This document shows, piece by piece, positions 1-6,176 of a stretch of 8,523 nt of DNA. The stretch covers positions 1 to 8,523 of the forward strand of contig RPYR01000191.1 of assembly GCA_008671285.1 (NCBI GenBank), written 5' to 3'. The notes beneath the pieces were generated by a model. That model searched no databases, was not told the DNA's origin, and saw nothing but the letters and a program-made list of their open reading frames with translations. The first letter of the stretch is position 1; each line of letters begins with the position of its first letter. The DNA is from Collinsella aerofaciens. Its GTDB lineage: Bacteria > Actinomycetota > Coriobacteriia > Coriobacteriales > Coriobacteriaceae. Made by a program: the position numbers and the translations under genes.

Positions 1-41
1 GCGTGGCGCCGCGGTACAACACAGAGAGGAATCTGCCCTTT

Positions 42-590
42 ATGCCTATCAACAAACGAGAGAGCCTGCTGTTCACCTTTATCATGTGCTTTTGCATGGT
101 GCTCTGGATGAGCATCTACAACGTTGCCCTGCAGCACGGGGCCATCAACGGCGAGGTCGTTGCCACTGCGTGGCTCGGCTTCCCCGTTGCCTACATTTTT
201 GCCATGTGCTGCGACTGGTTCGTCGCCAGCCCGCTCGCCAAGGGTTTCGCCTTTAAGTACTTGGTCACGCCGGGCAAGAGCTCGCCACTTGCCATGACGC
301 TCGCCGTCAGCTCCTGCATGGTCGTTCCCATGGTCATCATCATGTCGCTGTACGGTGCCTGTGAGGGTCTGACGCACATGCCCGGCGGCATCCTTGCGAA
401 CCTGTATTCCGTGCCCGCGATCTGGATGATCAACATCCCGCATAATTTTGTGATGGCGCTGCCGTGGAACCTTTTGGTAGCCGGTCCGATTTCCCGCTTC
501 GTCTTCCGTCGCGCCTTCCCTGTGGGGACGGTTTTCGAGGAGGAGCATGCCGAGCTCTTGGAGCAGGCTATGGCTCCTGAGTGCGAGTAG
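42..590 (+). CDS. DUF2798-like membrane protein, two tandem halves (182 aa)
   Basis: This is a small integral membrane protein of unknown function. I start it at the ATG at 42, not at the first in-frame ATG at 3, because a purine-rich AGAGAGGA (23-30) lies 11 bases ahead and the product then begins MPINKRE, the polar start typical of DUF2798 proteins. Four hydrophobic stretches are visible: about residues 9-30, 39-60, 84-107 and 121-148. The two halves look alike: the second helix of the first half (W44, P48, D58, then VASPLAK at 61-67) lines up with the fourth helix (W128, P133, N143, then VAGPISR at 146-152), which suggests internal duplication of a two-helix unit. The C-terminus is short, acidic and presumably cytoplasmic. 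Family membership comes from recalled sequence style, not a search. It is separated from the next gene by a strong terminator, so it is probably not functionally tied to the downstream operon. Confidence 0.8.
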   Translation: MPINKRESLLFTFIMCFCMVLWMSIYNVALQHGAINGEVVATAWLGFPVAYIFAMCCDWFVASPLAKGFAFKYLVTPGKSSPLAMTLAVSSCMVVPMVIIMSLYGACEGLTHMPGGILANLYSVPAIWMINIPHNFVMALPWNLLVAGPISRFVFRRAFPVGTVFEEEHAELLEQAMAPECE

Positions 591-592
591 CT

Positions 593-644
593 CGCTTAGG
601 GATCTGCTGAGCGCGGGCGACTTGCTTGGTTGGAGCCCTAAGCG
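593..644. repeat. 9-bp perfect inverted repeat just after the DUF2798 gene
   Basis: CGCTTAGGG (593-601) is the exact reverse complement of CCCTAAGCG (636-644), with 34 bases between. It begins three bases after the stop codon at 588-590, so in RNA it would be a long-looped stem in the 3' untranslated region. There is no T tract after it, so it is not a canonical terminator. The interior shows no motif I recognise. It could protect the transcript end, close a larger structured RNA that runs to the terminator at 757-789, or be chance. Confidence 0.5.
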
Positions 645-734
645 TGGATAGCTCTCTCGGCGACATCGCGGGCGTGAGCGGTGCACATGACCGGAGGGCC
701 CGTGCTGCTCCGTTGCCCGACGTGCTAGCGCGCA

Positions 735-747
735 GAACAATCTGTTG
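735..747. promoter_or_regulatory. Degenerate second copy of the operator core
   Basis: GAACAATCTGTTG matches the central 13 bases of the perfect palindrome at 802-822 (CAACAGTCTGTTG) at 11 of 13 positions and is itself a short palindrome (AACA, three bases, TGTT). The two centres, 741 and 812, are 71 bases apart, roughly seven helical turns. It could be an auxiliary repressor site. It lies upstream of the terminator, and its outer arms do not match, so it may also be coincidence. Confidence 0.3.
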
Positions 748-756
748 GTGCATTCG

Positions 757-789
757 GCGGCTGCTGAAGCGTTTCGGCAGCCGCTTTTT
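757..789 (+). terminator. Strong intrinsic terminator
   Basis: A 12-bp stem pairs 757-768 with 773-784: GCGGCTGC, a T-G wobble and GAA on the left arm, closed by the tetraloop GCGT (769-772). Five T residues follow at once (785-789). This is a textbook factor-independent terminator. It ends any transcript from the DUF2798-like gene about 170 bases past its stop codon and insulates the downstream operon, whose operator begins only 13 bases later. Confidence 0.92.
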
Positions 790-801
790 ATACGGAGTTT
801 A

Positions 802-822
802 AATACAACAGTCTGTTGTATT
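802..822. promoter_or_regulatory. Perfect 21-bp palindrome, probable TetR operator
   Basis: Arms AATACAACAG (802-811) and CTGTTGTATT (813-822) are exact reverse complements around a single T at 812. It is AT-rich against a GC-rich background, lies 50 bases ahead of the 1479-residue reductase start, and overlaps or abuts the only promoter-like sequence there. TetR-family dimers usually bind palindromes of this size, and the only regulator gene in the window is the second gene of the same operon, so autoregulation by that protein is the natural inference. As RNA it could also form a hairpin, but it has no T tract. Confidence 0.8.
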
Positions 823-830
823 ACGTAGAG

Positions 831-839
831 TGGTATATC
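831..839 (+). promoter_or_regulatory. Probable extended -10 element of the reductase-tetR operon
   Basis: TGGTATATC reads as an extended -10 (TG, one base, TATATC at 834-839). Transcription would start near 846, leaving a leader of about 26 bases before the ATG at 872. No good -35 TTGACA is present: the region where it should lie (about 811-818) is inside the right arm of the palindrome, so a bound repressor would block polymerase. An alternative -10, TATTAC at 819-824, would lie within the palindrome edge. Either choice places the operator on the promoter. Confidence 0.45.
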
Positions 840-871
840 TCTAGCGGGAAAAATGCGAGAGACGGAGCATT

Positions 872-3800
872 ATGGCGTTGCTAGTAGGACTGGACGTAGG
901 GTCGACGACGACCAAAGTTTACGCGATGCACGAGGATATGACCGAGGCGTGGTGGGGATATCGCCGCCACGGGGCGTGTCAGACAGCGAGCGTGCGCGCC
1001 ATGCTCGGCGAGCTCGCCGAGCGCTTTCCCCATGAGTCACTGCGCGTTGCGGTGACCGGCTCGGGTGCGCGCGATATCGCGACCGCGCTGGGCGCCTCGT
1101 ACGTTCAGGAGGTGGTCGCCAACGCGCTCGCGATCAGCAGGTTCTATCCGCAGACGCGCTGCGCCATCGAGCTGGGCGGCCAAGACGCCAAGATGATCTT
1201 CTTCCGCACCAACGATAAGGGAGACATCGAGGTTGCCGACATGCGCATGAACGGCTCGTGCGCAGGCGGTACCGGTGCATTTATCGACGAGATGGCAAAG
1301 CTCATGGGGGTCGGCACCGAATCGGGCGAGTTCGAGCAGCTCGCAAGCCGGGGAACGACCGTCCACGAGGTCTCGGGCCGCTGCGGCGTGTACGCAAAGA
1401 CCGATATCCAGCCGCTGCTCAACGAGGGCATTCCTACCACCGACCTGGCGCTTTCGGCGCTTCACGCGGTCGCCCGCCAAACGATCGGCGGTCTGGCCCA
1501 GGGTATCGACATCGAGCCGCCGGTAATCTTCGAGGGCGGTACGCTCGCCTACAACCCCACACTGGTCCGCGTGTTCCGGGAGCAACTGAATCTATCGGAC
1601 GATCAGGTTATCGTCCCGCGCGATCCGCAGATCATGGTCGCGCGCGGTGCCGCCCTGTCGCTGACCGACATGTTCGCATCGTCCCAACCGATCGACCTTC
1701 CCGACGCTTTTGTCCGGCTGGATAAGCTCGAGACGGTCGCGCCCGCAAGCGGGGAGGGACGTCTTGCCCAGCCCTTTTTTGCCACACCTGCCGAGCAGGC
1801 GGATTTTACGGCACGCCATGGCAAAGAGACGCCGGCAAAGGGTCCGGATGCGTATGCGCCCGGAGAGACGGTGCGTGTGGCGCTCGGTATCGATTCGGGG
1901 AGCACGACGACCAAGTTCGCCCTGGTCGATGAGGCGGGTGAGCTTGTCGATTCGTTCTACGCGTCTAATAACGGCAGACCGCTCGACGTCGCCCAACAGG
2001 GTCTTGTCAGCTTGAAGAACCGCTGGGAGACAGCGGGAGTCACGCTTGCGATCGATGCCGTGGGCACCACGGGATACGGCGAGGAGCTTTTCGCGCGCGC
2101 GTTCCACGCCGACTACCATACGGTCGAGACGGTCGCGCACGCCCGCGCCGCGTGCGCATGCGTTCCCGATGCGACCTTCGTGCTCGACATCGGCGGACAG
2201 GATATGAAGGCCATCTGGCTCAACCACGGCGTGCTGACCGATATCGTCGTCAACGAGGCGTGCTCTGCGGGCTGCGGCTCGTTCCTCGAGGGTTTTGCCA
2301 AAAACCTCGGAATAGCCGTTGAGGATATCGCGACCGAGGCATTTTCGTCCAAAGCCCCCGCCGTTCTCGGCAGCCGCTGCACGGTGTTCATGAACAGCAG
2401 CGTCGTTTCCGAGCAGCGGCGCGGTAAGGGTCCGGGCGACATCATGGCCGGTCTCTGCCGTTCGATTATCGAGAACGTGTTCACCAAGGTCATTCGCGTT
2501 TCAAATCTCAACCGTCTGGGCGACAAAGTCGTCGTCCAGGGCGGCACGTTCCGAAACGACGCGGTGCTGCGCGCATTCGAGCAGTATCTGGGCAAACCCG
2601 TCACGCGTGCGCCCCACCCGGGGCTGATGGGCGCTATCGGTATCGCCCTGCTCGCGCGCGAGGAATGCCGCAAGGGCGACGCCGGCACGTCGTTTATCGG
2701 GCTCGATGCCGTGGAGCGCTTCGAGCATCGCGAGTTCGGCGGCGTTACCTGCCGTCGGTGCAACAACCGCTGCCAGCGCGCGGTCGTGGCATTTGGCGAC
2801 GGCTCGCTTTACGTCACGGGCAATCGCTGCCCGCGCGGCGGCGCCATCTCATGGGATGAGCTCGTGCGCGAGGTTCCCGCGGCGGAGGAGCTGCGTCCGC
2901 AGGGTGCTTGCGAGGCACAGGCACCCGGCACGGGGCGCGACCGGACCGCGGCTGCCCCCAATCTCTTTGTCGACCGCGAGAAGCTGCTGTTCGAGTCGTA
3001 CCCCACGGTTCCCGTCAGCGGGGGGCGCGATGTCAGGATCGGCATTCCCCGTGTGCTCGAGTTCTGGGACACCATGCCGTTCTGGTCGACGTTCTTCAGC
3101 ACGCTCGGCTTTAAGGTGCGCGTCTCGGGACGCAGCACCAAGGCGATGTACGAGCGCGGTCTGGCGCACGTCACATCCGACACCGTGTGCTTCCCGGCCA
3201 AGCTCGTCCACGGGCACATCCGCAATCTCGTCGACGCCGGCGTCGACCGCATCTTCATGCCCATCATCACGACGGTGCCCACCGAAAACACCGCCTCTAC
3301 CAGCGAGTGGATGTGCGCCGTCGTAAAGGGATACCCCTACGTGATGCGCAATTCCGATAACCCGGAGGAGCGTTTCGGCGTTCCGTTCGATACGCCGCTG
3401 TTCCACTGGTACGACGAGGGCGACCGAAACCGCCAGCTCAAGGCGTGGTGCAAGGAGACCTTCGATATCGATGCCGACCTGGTTGCCAAGGCGACCGAGC
3501 AGGCGGACCGCGCGCAGGAGACGTTTGAGAACCAGCTGCAGCTGCGCGGCAGGCAGGTGCTCGAGAACGTGCACGAGGACGGCGGCTACGCGGTGGTGAT
3601 CGCTTCGCGCCCGTACCACAACGACCCGCTGGTCAACCACGGGCTGCCCAAGCTCTTCTCTGAGCGCGGCATCCCCGTGCTGACGCCCGATGCGGTGCCG
3701 GGGGTCTGCAACGTCGATCTTTCCAACAGCCGCATCGACATCGTGAACAACTACCATGCGCGCATGCTGTCGTGCGCGGTCATCGTCGCATCGACGCCCG

Positions 3801-5311
3801 AGCTCGAGCTCGTGCAGATGGGCAGCTTCGGCTGCGGCCACGATGCGTATCTCACCGACGAGATCGCGCGCATGATGGGCGAGATGGGCTCCAAGGTTCC
3901 GATGATGATCAAGCTCGATGAGAGCGACGTCGCCGGTCCCATGGGCATTCGCGTGCGTTCGTTTATCGAGTCGGTCAACCGTCGTCGCGCGGAGGAGCGT
4001 GCCGAGGGCGCCCGGGTGCACGCGGTCCATCCGCTCGACGACCCGTATAAGGTCAAGTACACCAAGCGCGACCGGCACGACAAGATCGCGCTGGTCCCCA
4101 ACACCTCCCATGCGTTCTGCAGGCTCATGACCGCGGCGATGCGCAATCAGGGCGTGCGCGCCGAGGCCCTTGATATCGGGCGCGAGGATGCCATCCGCCT
4201 GGGCAAACGCTATGTGCACAACGACATCTGCTTCCCCGCGCAAATCGTGATCGGCGAGGCGCTCGCGGCGCTCGAGAGCGGTAAGTACGACCCGCACGAC
4301 GTCGCCGTGGTGACTGGCAAGTATATCGGCGACTGCCGCCTGACGCACTACATGCCCCTGCTGCGCCGCGCGCTCGACGACGCGGGATACGACTATGTCC
4401 CGGTGCTCACCAACGACGACGTCGATGCCCACAATGCGCATCCGGGCTTCAAGCTCGGCCTTGGCCCGAGCATCCAGATCGCCTACGGTCTTCCCATGAT
4501 CGATGCCCTCGAGGCCATGCTTAGGCGCATCCGTCCCTACGAGCTCGAGAAGGGCGCGGCGGACGCTGCGTTCGACCGCGCGCTCGATGAGGTTATCGAG
4601 GGCATGGAGCGCTCCGGGCTGAGAGGCCAGGCGACGGGCTTCAAACGCGCGCTTGCGATCATGGACGCCGTTCCGTACGACCGCTCGAACCCGCATCCGA
4701 CCGTTCTCATCGTGGGCGAGTACCTGCTCAATTTCCATCTCGGCGCCAACCACGAGATCGAGCGCTACCTCGAGGACAACGGGCTCGAGGTCATCGAGGC
4801 GCGCATGACCGACGTGATCCGCAAGACCTATTTCTACAAGCATGCGCAGTCGCGCGAGTTCCACGTCGACCTGTCGCTGCCCGAAAAGGCCTGGTACGCC
4901 ACGGCGGACAACCTGTTCGAGCTCGCGCACGACCGTTGCGACCGCCTGGGCGCGGCGAGCCCGCTCTACGAGCCGCCGACGCGCATGCCCGAGCTCGTGC
5001 GCGCGAGCGATAAGATCCTGCACCATACGTTCGATGCGGGCGAGGGCGTGCTGATTCCGGCGGAGATTCTCGAGCACGCCAAGCGCGGCTGCCGCAACTT
5101 CGTGATCCTGCAGCCGTTCGGGTGTCTGCCCAACCATGTCGTGGGGCGCGGGCTCATCCATGCGCTCAAGGAGCAGTATCCCACGGCGCAGTTCCTGCCG
5201 CTCGACTACGATCCCGACGTGAGCTTCGCCAACGTGGAGAACCGTCTTCAGATGCTCATCATGAACGCCAAGGCGCAGGGGTGCGGTGAGGCGCATGGCG
5301 AGACCGCGTAA
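872..5311 (+). CDS. Fused 2-hydroxyacyl-CoA dehydratase-type activase and HgdB-like iron-sulfur reductase (1479 aa)
   Basis: The protein couples ATP hydrolysis to injection of low-potential electrons into an iron-sulfur reductase; it is probably cytoplasmic. Domains in order: activase ATPase 1 (about 4-268), with DVGSTTTK (8-15), ELGGQDAK (100-107) and cluster cysteines C130 (SCAGGTG) and C171 (RCGVYAKTD); activase ATPase 2 (about 336-597), with DSGSTTTK (341-348), DIGGQDMK (439-446) and C464, C468 and C503 (SRCTVF); a four-cysteine module C627, C630, C634, C653; a DUF2229/COG3580-like region (about 720-1045) with C773 (VCFPAK) and C988 (FGCGHD); and a COG3581-like region (about 1060-1465) with C1120 (ICFPAQ), C1155 and C1418 (FGCLPNH). 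Related activases are homodimers sharing one 4Fe-4S cluster; here both halves are in cis. The length is normal for this fused family. Start: ATG with GGAG at 864-867. The family includes 2-hydroxyacyl-CoA dehydratases, benzoyl-CoA reductases and double-cubane-cluster proteins; the substrate here is unknown, with no CoA-metabolism neighbours. Confidence 0.93.
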   Translation: MALLVGLDVGSTTTKVYAMHEDMTEAWWGYRRHGACQTASVRAMLGELAERFPHESLRVAVTGSGARDIATALGASYVQEVVANALAISRFYPQTRCAIELGGQDAKMIFFRTNDKGDIEVADMRMNGSCAGGTGAFIDEMAKLMGVGTESGEFEQLASRGTTVHEVSGRCGVYAKTDIQPLLNEGIPTTDLALSALHAVARQTIGGLAQGIDIEPPVIFEGGTLAYNPTLVRVFREQLNLSDDQVIVPRDPQIMVARGAALSLTDMFASSQPIDLPDAFVRLDKLETVAPASGEGRLAQPFFATPAEQADFTARHGKETPAKGPDAYAPGETVRVALGIDSGSTTTKFALVDEAGELVDSFYASNNGRPLDVAQQGLVSLKNRWETAGVTLAIDAVGTTGYGEELFARAFHADYHTVETVAHARAACACVPDATFVLDIGGQDMKAIWLNHGVLTDIVVNEACSAGCGSFLEGFAKNLGIAVEDIATEAFSSKAPAVLGSRCTVFMNSSVVSEQRRGKGPGDIMAGLCRSIIENVFTKVIRVSNLNRLGDKVVVQGGTFRNDAVLRAFEQYLGKPVTRAPHPGLMGAIGIALLAREECRKGDAGTSFIGLDAVERFEHREFGGVTCRRCNNRCQRAVVAFGDGSLYVTGNRCPRGGAISWDELVREVPAAEELRPQGACEAQAPGTGRDRTAAAPNLFVDREKLLFESYPTVPVSGGRDVRIGIPRVLEFWDTMPFWSTFFSTLGFKVRVSGRSTKAMYERGLAHVTSDTVCFPAKLVHGHIRNLVDAGVDRIFMPIITTVPTENTASTSEWMCAVVKGYPYVMRNSDNPEERFGVPFDTPLFHWYDEGDRNRQLKAWCKETFDIDADLVAKATEQADRAQETFENQLQLRGRQVLENVHEDGGYAVVIASRPYHNDPLVNHGLPKLFSERGIPVLTPDAVPGVCNVDLSNSRIDIVNNYHARMLSCAVIVASTPELELVQMGSFGCGHDAYLTDEIARMMGEMGSKVPMMIKLDESDVAGPMGIRVRSFIESVNRRRAEERAEGARVHAVHPLDDPYKVKYTKRDRHDKIALVPNTSHAFCRLMTAAMRNQGVRAEALDIGREDAIRLGKRYVHNDICFPAQIVIGEALAALESGKYDPHDVAVVTGKYIGDCRLTHYMPLLRRALDDAGYDYVPVLTNDDVDAHNAHPGFKLGLGPSIQIAYGLPMIDALEAMLRRIRPYELEKGAADAAFDRALDEVIEGMERSGLRGQATGFKRALAIMDAVPYDRSNPHPTVLIVGEYLLNFHLGANHEIERYLEDNGLEVIEARMTDVIRKTYFYKHAQSREFHVDLSLPEKAWYATADNLFELAHDRCDRLGAASPLYEPPTRMPELVRASDKILHHTFDAGEGVLIPAEILEHAKRGCRNFVILQPFGCLPNHVVGRGLIHALKEQYPTAQFLPLDYDPDVSFANVENRLQMLIMNAKAQGCGEAHGETA

Positions 5312-5984
5312 GGACGCCGATGCGCCCGATGCACGCACCCGTATCATCGAGGCGTTTTGGGAGCTCATCGAGAACAACAGCATCTTCGAGCTGTCGGTTG
5401 GCGAGGTGACCCGCGCCGCCCAGTGCAATCGCGGAACGTTTTACTACTATTTTCACGATTTCGATGAACTCGTCGCCATCGCCATAGCCCAGCTGCTGCA
5501 GGATAACGAGCTCATCACCGATGCCCTCTGGCATTTTTCGAGCGAGGGCGACCTTTCGGCGTTCGACCGGCGCGACGTCCGCTGCCTGCTGCGGCGCATC
5601 GTCATCACCATGAGGGCGGGTGCCGCCGAGCAGGTCGTGCAGGGCATCCATACGATCATCATCGACCGCGTGAGAGAGATCGTCCACCCCGACGGAGAAG
5701 AGCTCAAGGCAGATTCGAGCTTTGCGGTGGGCTTTCTGGTCTCGGGCATCATGGGCTTTGTGATGGCGGTCGGCTTTGCCCGGGAGGGCGGCGAGGAGAT
5801 AGACCTCGAGCAGCCGGGGGACAGCGCGTGCGCGTACCTGAGGGCGGTCGCCATGCAGACGGTGGAAACGGTCGCGCAAGTCGAGGGCGTCGATACATCC
5901 GAGCTGCTCGAACGCGTCTCCAAGGAGGCCGATGCCTATCGCGCATCGCGTGCGACGAGTCCCGACGTGGTGAAAGACGCCTAG
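5295..5984 (+). CDS. TetR/AcrR-family transcriptional repressor (229 aa)
   Basis: The N-terminus is a TetR DNA-binding domain: a basic leader (MARPRK), a first helix around 13-27 (ARTRIIEAFWELIEN), and the helix-turn-helix at about 35-54, ending in the family signature GTFYYYFHDFDEL (47-59). The rest (60-229) is a ligand-binding and dimerisation domain with no recognisable subfamily; it contains a hydrophobic helix at about 143-161 that may line a pocket. I prefer the ATG at 5295 because MARPRK is a usual TetR start; a GTG at 5286 would add three residues and has AGGGG nearby. The gene overlaps the reductase by 17 bases, so the two are co-transcribed and probably translationally coupled. The perfect palindrome at 802-822 ahead of the operon is its likely binding site, giving negative autoregulation. 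The ligand is unknown, perhaps a substrate or CoA ester of the reductase. Confidence 0.92.
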   Translation: MARPRKDADAPDARTRIIEAFWELIENNSIFELSVGEVTRAAQCNRGTFYYYFHDFDELVAIAIAQLLQDNELITDALWHFSSEGDLSAFDRRDVRCLLRRIVITMRAGAAEQVVQGIHTIIIDRVREIVHPDGEELKADSSFAVGFLVSGIMGFVMAVGFAREGGEEIDLEQPGDSACAYLRAVAMQTVETVAQVEGVDTSELLERVSKEADAYRASRATSPDVVKDA

Positions 5985-6018
5985 GGTTTCTCTTGCGGGG
6001 CGCCTGTCGCGCATCGCG
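5939..6018. repeat. 12-base direct repeat spanning the end of tetR
   Basis: TCGCGCATCGCG occurs at 5939-5950, inside the last codons of the tetR gene, and again at 6007-6018 in the gap beyond it. Both copies are followed shortly by GAGTCCCG. Each contains the short palindrome CGCG, CAT, CGCG. It may be a local duplication of the gene's 3' end or a repeated protein site. In DNA this GC-rich, chance is a real alternative. Confidence 0.45.
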
Positions 6019-6037
6019 CGGTGAGTCCCGCGATGCG
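6010..6037 (+). other. 9-bp hairpin after tetR
   Basis: CGCATCGCG (6010-6018) pairs perfectly with CGCGATGCG (6029-6037) around a ten-base loop. It lies 25 bases after the tetR stop. No T run follows, so it is at best a factor-assisted terminator or an mRNA-stabilising stem for the reductase-tetR transcript. It could instead be a protein-binding site ahead of clpC. Confidence 0.5.
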
Positions 6038-6067
6038 GTCATAACCTGCATTCATGTGAGCCGGGTT

Positions 6068-6094
6068 TATAGATATTCCTCCAGCTGTTAACAT
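6068..6094 (+). promoter_or_regulatory. AT-rich possible clpC promoter
   Basis: This is the only AT-rich stretch in the gap. TATAGA (6068-6073) and TAACAT (6089-6094) could each serve as a -10 hexamer; neither has a convincing -35 at the right distance. TGTTAACA (6086-6093) is a short palindrome. I see no CIRCE, CtsR or HAIR heat-shock operator here, so which regulator, if any, acts on clpC is not visible. Confidence 0.3.
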
Positions 6095-6117
6095 AGACAA
6101 CCTGTGGGTAAAGAGAC

Positions 6118-6145
6118 AAAAGCGCCGCCGACGGGCGGGCGTTTT
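6118..6145 (+). terminator. Terminator-like hairpin in the clpC leader
   Basis: AAAA (6118-6121), CGCC (6123-6126) and GCC (6127-6129) pair with GGC (6134-6136), GGCG (6138-6141) and TTTT (6142-6145), with single-base bulges at 6122 and 6137 and a four-base loop GACG. The A tract, GC stem and T tract make it a credible intrinsic terminator that could work in both directions. It ends only 31 bases before the clpC start, too close to leave room for a normal promoter beyond it. So it either ends the tetR transcript with clpC depending on read-through, or is an attenuator inside the clpC leader. Confidence 0.65.
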
Positions 6146-6176
6146 GATTTCGATGAACTCATGTAAGGAAACGAGC

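Noticed and set aside
568..753. Minus-strand frame of 61 codons in the gap after the first gene
   Set aside because: No ribosome site, a basic composition without domains, and it overlaps the structured 3' region; not supportable as a gene.
853..1035. Short + strand frame starting at 853, ahead of the reductase
   Set aside because: It overlaps the well-supported reductase start in another frame, and its product is an Arg-rich sequence with no family features.
2849..5428. Open frame of 859 codons on the minus strand under the reductase and the tetR start
   Set aside because: Its product is a low-complexity run of Arg, His, Leu, Val and Asp with no family resemblance, and it is exactly antisense to a gene with clear domains. 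Such frames arise from codon bias in GC-rich DNA.
6161..6166. ATGTAA start-stop just ahead of clpC
   Set aside because: It overlaps the clpC ribosome site by chance sharing of TAAGGA; a one-codon frame has no support as a control element here.
5985..6176. CIRCE, CtsR or HAIR heat-shock operators ahead of clpC
   Set aside because: I looked for their inverted or direct repeat consensus in the gap and found no acceptable match.
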